NCBI RefSeq assembly: GCF_009789225.1
Contig: NZ_WSTA01000008.1
Span: 1-64,000 of the forward strand
Direction of reading: 5' to 3'
From: Agromyces seonyuensis
GTDB taxonomy: Bacteria > Actinomycetota > Actinomycetes > Actinomycetales > Microbacteriaceae
DNA: 64,000 bases
Shown here: positions 40,995 to 49,251 of the stretch, in pieces
Numbering within the stretch: the first letter of the stretch is position 1
Layout of the letters: each line of letters opens with the position of its first letter
Program-made: the position numbers and the translations under genes
The notes under the pieces: model-generated
What the model was told of the DNA's origin: nothing
Database searches by the model: none
Seen by the model: only the letters and a program-made list of their open reading frames with translations

Positions 40995-41309
40995 ATGAAC
41001 AGGAAGTACTCGCCGGAGATGCGCGAGCGGGCGCTCAGGATGCTCGCTGAGGCTCGCCCGGAGCACCCGAACTTGATGAGCGCGGTCCGCCACGTTGCCG
41101 GGCTGCTCGGGATGAGCCCCGAAACGCTACGGTTGTGGCAGCGCCGCTACGAGGTCGACGCGGGCGTGAAGCCCGGGGTCACCTCGGACGCCGCGGCCGA
41201 GATCAAGCGGTTGCAGAAGGAAGTTGCCGAGCTGCGCAAGGCGAACGAGATCCTCAAGGCTGCGAGCGTGTTTTTCGCCAAGGAGCTCGACCGCCCCTCG
41301 ACGAGATGA
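40995..41309 (+). CDS. IS3-family transposase OrfA
   Basis: 104 residues. HTH part: K-Y-S-P-E-M-R-E-R-A-L-R-M-L, and L-G-M-S-P-E-T-L-R-L-W-Q-R-R. A leucine-zipper-like C-terminus follows, A-A-E-I-K-R-L-Q-K-E-V-A-E-L-R-K-A-N-E-I-L-K-A-A-S. It binds the IS ends. The stop TGA overlaps the orfB ATG (ATGA), where -1 frameshifting normally yields the OrfAB transposase. Confidence 0.93.
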   Translation: MNRKYSPEMRERALRMLAEARPEHPNLMSAVRHVAGLLGMSPETLRLWQRRYEVDAGVKPGVTSDAAAEIKRLQKEVAELRKANEILKAASVFFAKELDRPSTR

Positions 41310-42232
41310 TCCGGTTCATCGACGAGCACCGGGATCGTTTCGGGGTCGAGCTCATCTGCCGCGTCCTCGGGCCGGCGGTGCAGGGATTCGTGACCTCGCG
41401 CGGCTACCGTGCCGCGACGAGCAGGACGCCGTCGGCGCGGAGCCTGCGCGATGACCTGCTGGTGCCCGAGGTCGCCCGCCTGCACGCGGAGAACTACGGC
41501 GTCTACGGGCGCCGGAAGATGCACGCGTTGATGCGCCGGCAGGGTTGGGACGTCGGCCGTGACCAGACCGAACGGCTGATGCGCCTGGCCGGGGTGCGCG
41601 GCGTGAAGAAGTCCAAGCGGGTCTACACGACCAAGTCCGACCCGGCCGCCGTGCTGCCGAGGGATCTCGTCCAGCGCCGCTTCACCGCTGACGGGCCGCG
41701 ACGGCTCTGGGTGTGCGACGTGACGTACGTGGCGACCTGGGCCGGCTTCGCGTTCGTCGCGTTCGTCACCGACGTGTACTCCAGGCGCATCGTCGGGTGG
41801 AACGTCGCAGCGACGTTGAAAGCGGAGATCCTGCCCATGCAGGCGCTCGACATGGCCGCCTGGGACGCCGGCGGTGACCTGAGCGGGCTGACGCATCACT
41901 CGGACCACGGGTCGAACTACATGGCCATGGTCTACACCGACCGCATCCTCGAGCTCGGCGCCGTGCCCTCGACCGGAACCGTCGGCGACTCCTATGACAA
42001 CGCGATGGCGGAGGCCGTCAACAACCTCTACAAGACCGAGCTGATCCGTCAGCGCGGCCCGTGGCGCACGGTCGAGCAGGTCGAGCTGGCCACCCTCGAG
42101 TACGTGTGGTGGTGGAACCACCAACGCCTGCACGGCGAACTCGACATGCGCACCCCGATCGAGGCCGAGGCCGCGTACTACGCTGACCTCGAATCAGCCC
42201 AGCAGAGCCCTGCCGGACAAAGAAATCGCTAG
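41306..42232 (+). CDS. IS3-family transposase OrfB (DDE integrase)
   Basis: 308 residues from the ATG at 41306. The HTH_21-like part has H-A-E-N-Y-G-V-Y-G-R-R-K-M-H-A-L. The rve integrase core has the three catalytic acids in V-C-D-V-T-Y, H-H-S-D-H-G-S-N-Y and D-N-A-M-A-E-A-V-N, with the K/R seven residues on (Y-K-T-E-L). W-W-W-N-H-Q-R-L-H-G-E-L ends it. The frame is intact, so the element could be active. Confidence 0.93.
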   Translation: MIRFIDEHRDRFGVELICRVLGPAVQGFVTSRGYRAATSRTPSARSLRDDLLVPEVARLHAENYGVYGRRKMHALMRRQGWDVGRDQTERLMRLAGVRGVKKSKRVYTTKSDPAAVLPRDLVQRRFTADGPRRLWVCDVTYVATWAGFAFVAFVTDVYSRRIVGWNVAATLKAEILPMQALDMAAWDAGGDLSGLTHHSDHGSNYMAMVYTDRILELGAVPSTGTVGDSYDNAMAEAVNNLYKTELIRQRGPWRTVEQVELATLEYVWWWNHQRLHGELDMRTPIEAEAAYYADLESAQQSPAGQRNR

Positions 42233-42254
42233 GAACGAAACCCAGGCCGATTCA

Positions 42255-42473
42255 ATCAGATACATTCACAGCAGCAGCGTGGCCGGAAACACCTGGTCAA
42301 TGGGAATTCCGTGCAGCCTTGCCGCGAGCTGAACTCGCAACCACCAGCCAGTGAACGGCGCCGGCACAAACCCCTGATCAGAGCCATTTCACAGCGATCA
42401 ACGCCGGGGCGTTCGATTGACTGACACTCAAACAGATCAGAGAAATACCTGATCAGCATGTCATTCCAAGCGC
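42255..42473. other. Spacer with extra CCTGATCAG-type motifs
   Basis: No gene is seen. The lead motif of the three long repeats recurs here: CCTGGTCAA at 42292, CCTGATCAG at 42373 and again at 42448 just before copy 2. This suggests older, decayed repeat copies or a short repeated recombination site. Confidence 0.45.
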
Positions 42474-42784
42474 GTGGGGCGGGTCAGACTTGAACTGACG
42501 ACCGATGGGAGGCAGCCGACTTTCCGGCGCGTTCCGGATGCCTCGCCGCACCTCGCCCGATCTGTATCTGATCAGGATGTTCTCGTGCGTCGTATTCGAA
42601 CCCGTTCAGACTACCGGGCTTCGCCTGGGCGCACCACGGGTCGAAAAGTGGTGAATAAACGGTCACCGTAGTCAGGTGGGGTCGACTCGATGAACGCGCG
42701 GGTCTGAACGCAAGCGCGACATGACCACCCCTTCCCCGCCCGCCGCAGACCGACGCGCTTCGGTGGCGGAACGAGAACCAGGCC
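42474..42784. repeat. tRNA-3'-end direct repeat, copy 2 (311 bp)
   Basis: Same order of blocks as copy 1, with about 12 bp missing near the middle. T-arm on the minus strand: GTCAG-TTCAAGT-CTGAC, then CCGCCCC-A. The stem bases differ from copy 1 but still pair. The end shows the same CGACGCGCTTCGGTGGCGGA block. Confidence 0.8.
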
Positions 42785-42957
42785 GGCCAATTCAGCTCGC
42801 AGAACGCCGCGCAAACGGGCTGGCTCGTATCAGCTTGCCCGCCACCGCCAGGCCGCATGGCCACCGTAGAACGAATGTCCGCCAGGTTGCCTCCGACGTT
42901 GCGCGCTGCGCATGCTTCTGCGCACTCCTGTCTTTGAGCTCACGCCCCACGCCGCGT

Positions 42958-43206
42958 TCAGACGAGTTTCCGTAACGCTGATTCCGCGGCCCTACGCACC
43001 CACAACCTTGAATCGCTCTTCATGCGCTCAAGCCCAGCACGTGCACGTGGGGTTTTCAGTTTCCCAAGGGCTTTCACTGCGTGCCCGTCTACTTCTGGAT
43101 CACCCAGCAGCTCAATGAGAACGTCACCAGCCTCCAGTCTTTTGGAACGTCCTAGCCCGAGCACAACCATCTCCCGGGCCTTACCCGAGCCGATCGCGAC
43201 CGAGGT
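42958..43206 (-). pseudogene. HEAT-repeat protein, C-terminal fragment
   Basis: About 81 codons without a start: E-M-V-V-L-G-L-G-R, D-V-L-I-E-L-L-G-D-P-E-V-D-G-H-A-V-K-A-L-G-K-L and G-L-E-R-M-K-S-D-S-R-L-W-V-R-R-A-A-E-S-A-L-R-K-L. Two helical HEAT/ARM-type repeats with the usual A-V-x-A-L-G and V-R-x-x-A-x-x-A-L spacing. Upstream the frame turns to Arg/Pro-rich noise. Such repeat proteins are often immunity or scaffold proteins near toxins; here only the end remains. Confidence 0.6.
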
Positions 43207-43335
43207 GCGACGGTTCCTTCGGACGGGGCCGCGAGGGGGCGAAGTCCGACGCGCGCTCTGATAACGTGCGACCCAACTGCCTCGGCAGCCGTGGCGTCGA
43301 AAGCGTCCGCCACCTGCCGGGGAGGGGCGGAATCC

Positions 43336-44447
43336 ATGCCGAAGCACGTGCGCATCACGAACACCACGTCGAAAACCTACACCTGGGCGATGTGGAAACC
43401 CGGTGACACTATGGGCTGGGGGGTGTACGCGTGCGAGATCATCAATCCCGACCAGACGCACACGGTCGCGATGGACTCGACGCTGGCCGACGGGTTCAAG
43501 TTCTACTACGAACACGACCGAATGACAGCCGCCGCGATGAATCGGTACGTGGGCGATGCGAGGCACGTCGCCAGCCCGCTCGCCGATGTGCAGATCCAAC
43601 ACGATTTCCACACGCCGAACGATTTTGTCGATTGGAATGCCGTCAAGGCCGAGTACATCGACCGAAAGCTTACCGACGACGCCGCGAAGGTGTCGCTGAC
43701 GCAAGGGGCCGCGAGCGCCTCCATCGCTATCAGAGCAGTGGTCGAGGTCGTGAAGCTCGTCTTCCCGCCGCTGGCGCCGATAATCTCCGGCCCTGGGGCC
43801 ATCGCCGCGTATCTTGCCGACGGCATTGCGAGATCCGAGCCGGCGAATCCGCTCAGCGACCCGGCGAAGTATATGGACGCCATCCGCGAGATCGTGCGTG
43901 CCGAAAACGATCGACAGACCGCGGAAGAAGCGGCATCCATCTTCATCAACGCCGACACCTACCTGCGGAGCATCCGCGGGGCCTCGTTGCAGCCGCACGA
44001 GTACAAGGATCTCGTCACCGCCGCTGAGGCGTTCGTCGCTCCGAGCGGTCTGCCGATGGCGTACCTGACGTCGATGAACCTAGACCCGGACAAGTCCAAG
44101 TACATCGTCTCGGCCTACCTGCTCGGCGTCGCGGCGTTCGCGCGTTACCAGTGGTACCACTTCATCGAATCCGTCAACGACGGCGACCAGATCACCACTG
44201 AGAAGCTCAACTCCTGCCGTGAGCAGCTGGCGTTCTCGCTGCACGGGCTCGAGAAGCTGAAGAATGCGACCGCGGCACAGATCGATCCGAAGATCGCCAA
44301 GTCGGGCGTGGAGGTGCCGGCGCTTGTCGCGCAGCTGCGGGAAGCACTCTGCATGTCGACCGTCGGGATCCCGAGCCTGGACGTGATCCACGAGGTCATG
44401 GTCAACCTGAACGACCTGTGCGGGCTCATAGATCAGGACGTCGCTTC
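43336..44447 (+). pseudogene. Unknown protein, 3'-truncated by IS remnant (possible toxin-like)
   Basis: About 370 codons from the ATG at 43336, which has GGAGG 9 nt upstream. I recognise no family. The first 60 residues look like a beta-rich domain with aromatics (V-R-I-T-N-T-T-S-K-T-Y-T-W-A-M-W). A hydrophobic segment, V-V-E-V-V-K-L-V-F-P-P-L-A-P-I-I-S near residue 140, precedes long amphipathic helices. A helical bundle after a small beta domain recalls pore-forming toxins, but this is only a visual impression. The frame runs into antisense of a decayed transposase at 44447 and stops by chance at 44781, so the native C-terminus is lost. Confidence 0.55.
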
Positions 44448-45319
44448 GTTTCGATCCAGCGGACCATCGCCAGTCGCAGATCCTGGCGGGTCTCCCACCG
44501 CTGGGTGTTCAGGACGTTCTTCTGCAGGAGCGCGAAGAAGCTCTCCATGCTGGCGTTGTCCCCGGCACCGTAGGAGCGGCCCATCGAACCGACCAGGCCG
44601 TTGTTCTCGAGCAGGCGTTGGACTTTCTTCGCGCGAAATTGACCGCCCCGGTCCGAGTGGCAGATCGTGCCCTCGGGGGAGCGCAGCGCGATCGCGTTGC
44701 GCATCGCGGCCATCGCGAGCGAGGGCTTCATCCGGGTGTCGATGGAGTAGCCGACGATCTTGTTCGACCAGACGTCCTTGATCGCGCAGATGTAGAGCTT
44801 GCCTTCCCGGGTGGGGTGTTCCGAGATGTCCCACAGCCACAGCCGGTTCGGCCCGTCGGCGACGAACTCGTGACGGAGCACGCCGTGCTCGTCGACGACC
44901 GCGAGGAGGTCGTCATGCGGCGCCGGCCCCGTCGCGCCGGCCTTCGACGTCCGGGACTTGTGGTGGCTGGCGTGATGCGCGCGATGCGGCACGGCCGGTG
45001 CACACGGTTCTCGCCGACCGTGATGCCGTGCTCGTCGCGCAGCTCGTCGGTGATGAACCGGTAGCCCAGCGTCGCGTCATCGCTGTGGACGTCGCGGATC
45101 ACGTCCAGCAGGTGCGCATCGTCCCAGTCGCGCCGGCTCACGGGATCCTTCAGCCACTTGTAGTACCCCTGGGCGTCAACCCCAGGACCCCGCACGCCAC
45201 CATGACCGGCACCCGGATCGGGGCGCCGGGCGCGGCCATCTCTCGGACGAGCGGGAAGACTATTTTCCCGGCAGGTTCGCCTGCTCGCGGCGACCTTCGT
45301 CGGAAGCGAGCTCGTGCAT
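44447..45319 (-). pseudogene. Decayed IS3-family transposase OrfB
   Basis: Pieces of one transposase lie in successive frames: M-H-E-L-A-S-D-E-G-R-R-E-Q-A-N-L-P-G-K from 45319, V-F-P-L-V-R-E-M-A-A, then Y-Y-K-W-L-K-D-P-V-S-R-R-D-W, G-Y-R-F-I-T-D-E-L, and finally L-W-L-W-D-I-S-E-H, C-H-S-D-R-G-G-Q-F and N-A-S-M-E-S-F-F-A-L-L-Q-K-N with the catalytic acids. At least three frameshifts separate them. It ends at M-V-R-W-I-E, about 30 residues short, exactly where it meets the gene at 43336. It belongs to a different IS3 subgroup from the intact element at 40947. Confidence 0.85.
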
Positions 45320-45560
45320 GCGATCGAGGCCGCCAACGATTCATCGATGGTGTGGTGTTCGGCGGCGCGATTGCCGGCTGAACGGTCTGGTGCTCGTCGC
45401 GCCGCCGAAGCCCGTCAGCCGGCGGTGGCCCCAGTGCCGACACACAAAGAGCCGAAGATCGAGGTCAGACGAAATCGTGCCAGGCAAACCAAGCCCAGCC
45501 CAGTCGCTTCGAACGCAATTCCTCGCCCGAGCGCACTTCCTTCAGGGAAACCAATGAAAA
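45320..45560. other. Spacer between the decayed transposase and repeat copy 3
   Basis: About 240 bp without a supported gene. The left IS end is not recognisable. Confidence 0.4.
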
Positions 45561-45580
45561 CCCTGGTCAGATCATGTTTT

Positions 45581-45903
45581 GTGGGGCGGGTCAGACTTGA
45601 ACTGACGACCGATGGGAGGCAGCCGACTTTTCAGCGTCTTCCGGAGGCCTCGCCGAACCTCGTCCGATCTGGATCTGATCAGGATGTTCTCGTGCGTCGT
45701 ATTCGAACCCGTTCAGAGTACCCGGCTCGACCTGGACTCGCCTGGGGACGCCTCGGATCGAAATGTGGTGAATAAACGGTCACCGGGGCCAGATGGGGCC
45801 GACTCGATGCACGCGCGGGTACTGAACGCAAGCACGCCAGGGGACATCGCTCTCCTGTCCTCCGCCAACCGACACGCTTCGGAGGTGGAACGGGACTCAG
45901 GCC
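45581..45903. repeat. tRNA-3'-end direct repeat, copy 3 (323 bp)
   Basis: Same length and block order as copy 1. The T-arm is GTCAG-TTCAAGT-CTGAC with acceptor CCGCCCC-A, identical to copy 2. CCTGGTCAG at 45562 precedes it. The right end lies within about 20 bp of the broken end of the Gfo/Idh/MocA gene, so this repeat marks the islet's right boundary. Confidence 0.8.
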
Positions 45904-45919
45904 GATTCATAAACGGTCG

Positions 45920-46000
45920 CCGAGCGGGCTGGGTCGCCAGCAGGTCGGGCACGAACTGGTGGGAGACCATGCCGGTGCCGAGTACCGCCCATCGGGTCAC
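45920..46000 (-). pseudogene. Gfo/Idh/MocA oxidoreductase, N-terminal 26 codons only
   Basis: The GTG at 46000 opens [21 protein letters not shown], the Rossmann start of Gfo/Idh/MocA dehydrogenases (RWxxLGTGxxS). After about residue 26 the frame passes into the end of repeat copy 3 and continues as noise to a stop at 45713. The start overlaps the gluconokinase stop (GTGA), so it was the next gene of the hexuronate operon before the rearrangement. The dinucleotide-binding motif is kept but the substrate domain is gone. Confidence 0.75.
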
Positions 46001-46557
46001 GCGTGCCTCCTGAGGAATTCGAGCGCACGGGCGGCGGCATCATCGACCGGAAGTCCGAGTGGCACGACGATGCCGCGTTCGTCGGCGGCGAGGGGCTCGA
46101 GGGTCACGAGCTGCGAAGCGAGCATCGATGCGGGCATGAAGTGGCCGGTACGGTGCCCGATGCGTTCGGCGAGCTCCGCCTCGCTGCCGTGCACGTGCAC
46201 GAACGCGAGTCGGGTTCCGCTGACCCGGGTGAGAAATTCGCGGTACGACCGCTTCAGCGCCGAGCACGACGCCACGACCGGATGCCCCATCGCGAGCTCG
46301 TCGCGGACGCGGGCGGCGACCCGGCCGAGCCAGGGCCACCGATCCTCGTCGGTGAGCGGGATGCCGGCGGCCATCTGCGCCTTCGCCTCCGCGGAGTGCA
46401 GGTCATCGGCTTCGACGAACACCGCGCTGAGCCGGTCCGCGATCGCGACCGCGAGAGTCGACTTCCCGGCTCCGGCCACACCCATCACGACGACGGCAGC
46501 GGCCGGCGCCGAGACATCCGTGCCGTACGCTGCGATCTGATCGGTCACGTCGGTCAC
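45997..46557 (-). CDS. gntK: Gluconokinase
   Basis: 186 residues. Walker [10 protein letters not shown] near residue 27. F-V-E-A-D-D-L-H-S near 48, the [13 protein letters not shown] motif near 65, and C-S-A-L-K-R-S-Y-R near 98 are all signatures of GntK-type kinases. [18 protein letters not shown] follows. It phosphorylates gluconate to 6-phosphogluconate. Its ATG overlaps the mannonate dehydratase stop (ATGA). The frame ends in the truncated oxidoreductase gene. In this operon it may handle gluconate made by the missing oxidoreductase or by a second route. Confidence 0.93.
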   Translation of the reverse strand: MTDVTDQIAAYGTDVSAPAAAVVVMGVAGAGKSTLAVAIADRLSAVFVEADDLHSAEAKAQMAAGIPLTDEDRWPWLGRVAARVRDELAMGHPVVASCSALKRSYREFLTRVSGTRLAFVHVHGSEAELAERIGHRTGHFMPASMLASQLVTLEPLAADERGIVVPLGLPVDDAAARALEFLRRHA

Positions 46558-47798
46558 CAGTCGTGGACGGTGCCGTCGAGCAGCCGGTTGTACGGCAGAT
46601 ACGCCTGCTCGTACGGGTACTTGCCCGCCTCGTCGAGGTTCAGGTCGACACCGAGGCCGGGCTTGTCGCCCGGGTGCAGGTAGCCGTCGGTCCAGGTGAA
46701 GGACTGCTCGAACACCTGGTCGGTCTTCGCGCCGTGGCGCATGTACTCCTGGATGCCGAAGTTGTGGATTGACAGGCCCAGGTGCATCGCGGCGGCCATG
46801 CCGACCGGCGAGATGTCGGTCGGTCCGTGCATGCCCGACTTCACCTGGTACATCGCCGCGTACTCGAGGGTCTTCTTCAGCGGCGAGATGCCGCCCATGT
46901 GCGTGACCGCGCCGCGCACGTAGTCGATCTGCTGGTCGCGGATCAGGTCCTTGAAGTCCCAGATCGTGTTGAAGACCTCGCCGATCGCGAGCGGCGTCGT
47001 CGTGTGCTGGCGCACCAGGCGCAGCGCCTCCTGATTCTCGGCCGGGGTGCAGTCCTCGAGCCAGAACAGGTCGTACGGCTCGAGCTCCTTGCCCAGGCGA
47101 GCAGCCTGGATCGGGGTCATCCGGTGGTGCCCGTCATGCAGCAACGGCAGGTCGGGCCCGAACTCGTTGCGGACGGCCTCGAACACGCCGGGCAGGTGGT
47201 TCAGGTAGGCGCGGGTGTCCCAGTCCTCCTCGACCGGCTTCGCACCCCGGCGCGCCGGCTCGTGGTCGTACCGGACCGACGCATCGCCGACATCTGCCCC
47301 CTGCGCCGCAATGCCGTAGATCGCCTTCAACGTGGGCACGCCGGTCTGCACCCGGATCGCCCGGTACCCCTGCTCCTGGTGGGCACGGATCGAATCGAAC
47401 AGCTCGGGCAGTTCCTTGCCCGACGCGTGGCCGTAGGCCATGAGCCCATTGCGCGACGCACCGCCGAGCAGCTGGTACACGGGCATCCCCGCGGCCTTGC
47501 CCTTGATGTCCCAGAGGGCCATGTCGACAGCGGCGATCGCGGCCATCGTGACCGGGCCGCGCCGCCAGTACGCCGACCGGTACAGGAACTGCCAGGTGTC
47601 CTCGATCTTGCTTGCGTCGCTGCCGATCAGCAGCGGCACGACGTGCTCGGTGAGGTACGCCACGACCGCGAGCTCGCGACCGTTCAGGGTGGCATCGCCC
47701 AGGCCGGTCAGGCCGTCGGCCGTGGTGATCTTCAGGGTGACGAAGTTGCGGTCGGGGCTGGTGACGATGACGTCAGCCTGGTCGATGATCATGCTCAT
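46554..47798 (-). CDS. manD: D-mannonate dehydratase (enolase superfamily, ManD)
   Basis: 414 residues. Enolase-superfamily fold: N-terminal cap T-V-T-like [23 protein letters not shown], then [13 protein letters not shown]. The metal-site stretches are [15 protein letters not shown] and [16 protein letters not shown] is typical of ManD/RspA proteins. It dehydrates D-mannonate to 2-keto-3-deoxygluconate, the third step after UxaC and UxuB. Some ManD proteins also act weakly on gluconate or have other roles. It lies 43 bp after uxuB. Confidence 0.92.
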   Translation of the reverse strand: MSMIIDQADVIVTSPDRNFVTLKITTADGLTGLGDATLNGRELAVVAYLTEHVVPLLIGSDASKIEDTWQFLYRSAYWRRGPVTMAAIAAVDMALWDIKGKAAGMPVYQLLGGASRNGLMAYGHASGKELPELFDSIRAHQEQGYRAIRVQTGVPTLKAIYGIAAQGADVGDASVRYDHEPARRGAKPVEEDWDTRAYLNHLPGVFEAVRNEFGPDLPLLHDGHHRMTPIQAARLGKELEPYDLFWLEDCTPAENQEALRLVRQHTTTPLAIGEVFNTIWDFKDLIRDQQIDYVRGAVTHMGGISPLKKTLEYAAMYQVKSGMHGPTDISPVGMAAAMHLGLSIHNFGIQEYMRHGAKTDQVFEQSFTWTDGYLHPGDKPGLGVDLNLDEAGKYPYEQAYLPYNRLLDGTVHDW

Positions 47799-47841
47799 GG
47801 TGTTGCTCCGTGGATCGTGGGTGCGGGGGAACGAGAGGGGG

Positions 47842-49251
47842 TCAGGATGTCTCGAGCGCGGCCAGCGCGTCGGCGACGTGTGCCGTTAAGCCGACGTCGG
47901 CGGCGAGGCGCGGGTCGAGCGCGTTCAGCAGGGTGTGCCGGTCGGATGCCTCGAACTCGGCCACCGCCGCCGCGTCGATGCCGTCGGGCAGGGGCGCCGT
48001 GCCGGCGCGCACACCGAGCATCCATGCGGCGATCGCGGCGGCGCATCCGCTCCCGTCCCTGCCGGCCTCGAGTTCGCCGATCGCGACCGGCACGATGCGC
48101 AGACGCATCTTCGTGGTGGAGTCTTGGGCGATCTGCGCGAGGCGGTGCTCGATGCGCGGGTTGCGGAATCGTTCGAGGAGCGCAGCCCGGTAGTCGGCGA
48201 GGTGGAACTCGGGCAACTGCCGGGCGTCGTCATCCCAGAGCCCTTCGACGAGAACCCGGCACACCGGGTCGTCGATCGCGGTCGACACGACAGTGTGCCC
48301 GCGGGTCTGGCCGAAGGCCGCGAGCACGGTGTGCGCGCCGTTCAGCATCCAGAGTTTCCGGTTCTCCCACGTGGCGATCTCGTCGACGAACCTCACGCCG
48401 GCCGATTCCCAATCTGGTCGGCCGGCGGGGAACTCGCCCGACAGCACCCAATCGGAGAACGGCTCGGTCACGACCGGCGCAGCGTCGAGCCACCCGGTCG
48501 CCTCGAGAACGGCCTGTGACTCCGCGTCGGTGTCGATTGCCGGGGTGATGCGGTCGATCGAGGTCGAGACGACCGAGACCGATGCCGCCAACCACTCGGT
48601 GAGATCTGGCGAGATGCGCCCTGCGAGGCCGGTGAGCGCGCGTTGCACGAGGCCGCCGTTGTCGGGCAGGTTGTCGCAAGGGACGAGCGCGATCGGCCCC
48701 GCGCCCGCGCGACGCCGGGCGTCGAGCGCCAGCAGAACCCGGCCGAGCGCGGTCGCGGGCCGGGCGGTGAGTATCGCGTCGCCGACCGACGCGCCCGTGA
48801 GCGCGCTGTGCAGCAGGTCGACATCGGATGCCACGAGCGCATCTTCGCGGTCCGGCGAACCGCCGGCGGCGAGCCGGTAACCGGCCTCGGTGATCGTGAG
48901 CGTCAGGATCGCGACCTGCGGGTCGGCGACGGCCGCGACGAACGCGGGCACGTCGTCGCCCGCCTCGACACGCACGATCGACGGGATGAACTCGAATCGG
49001 TCGCCGTCGGCGGCCCGCTCGACGAGCGTGTACACCGCGTCCTGCGGGGTGAGCCGGTCGACCAGGTCTCGGCTGCGGCCGGTGAACGCGACGATCCCCC
49101 ATTCGGCGGCGTCCGATGCGTGCGCGGTGTACCAGGCCTGGTGCGCGCGGTGGAATGCGCCCAGCCCGAGGTGCACGATCCGCTCGGGTGGCGTTGGGAG
49201 TCCCACCGCGGGTCGTGAGAGACGTACACCGGCGTCGGTAGCGGCGGTCAC
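47842..49251 (-). CDS. uxuB: Fructuronate reductase (mannitol dehydrogenase family)
   Basis: 469 residues. Mannitol dehydrogenase family: [15 protein letters not shown] near residue 25 is the NAD-binding start, D-N-L-P-D-N-G near 190, and S-I-D-R-I-T-P near 240. The catalytic core is [10 protein letters not shown] near 305 (K-x5-N-x2-H). It reduces D-fructuronate to D-mannonate. Altronate or mannitol are other possible substrates within the family, but uxaC and manD next door favour fructuronate. The ATG overlaps the uxaC stop (ATGA). Confidence 0.9.
   Translation of the reverse strand: MTAATDAGVRLSRPAVGLPTPPERIVHLGLGAFHRAHQAWYTAHASDAAEWGIVAFTGRSRDLVDRLTPQDAVYTLVERAADGDRFEFIPSIVRVEAGDDVPAFVAAVADPQVAILTLTITEAGYRLAAGGSPDREDALVASDVDLLHSALTGASVGDAILTARPATALGRVLLALDARRRAGAGPIALVPCDNLPDNGGLVQRALTGLAGRISPDLTEWLAASVSVVSTSIDRITPAIDTDAESQAVLEATGWLDAAPVVTEPFSDWVLSGEFPAGRPDWESAGVRFVDEIATWENRKLWMLNGAHTVLAAFGQTRGHTVVSTAIDDPVCRVLVEGLWDDDARQLPEFHLADYRAALLERFRNPRIEHRLAQIAQDSTTKMRLRIVPVAIGELEAGRDGSGCAAAIAAWMLGVRAGTAPLPDGIDAAAVAEFEASDRHTLLNALDPRLAADVGLTAHVADALAALETS

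Larger units (their letters stand above)
40947..42254 (+). mobile_element. IS3-family insertion sequence, complete
   Basis: 1308 bp bounded by perfect 23-bp inverted repeats starting TGAATCGGCC (40947-40969) and ending GGCCGATTCA (42232-42254). Symmetry extends 3 bp further on each side (GAT/ATC). It carries orfA and orfB in the usual overlapping arrangement. No 3-4-bp direct target duplication is present (GAT on the left, ATC on the right), so a deletion or recombination has probably changed one flank. Confidence 0.92.

Noticed and set aside
42474-42558. Functional tRNA gene on the minus strand
   Set aside because: The T-arm is perfect, but the 5' acceptor strand pairs only in part and no anticodon stem with a 7-nt loop can be formed; the same holds for the other two copies.
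42474-42671. Small ORF beginning M-G-R-V-R-L-E-L-T-T in the repeats
   Set aside because: This is the translation of the antisense of a tRNA 3' end, a common annotation artefact.
43336-44781. Full-length 481-codon protein from 43336
   Set aside because: From 44447 the frame is antisense to a transposase, so the end at 44781 is accidental.
38441-45903. CRISPR array
   Set aside because: Only three long repeats, kilobases apart, with genes and IS elements between them, and no cas genes.
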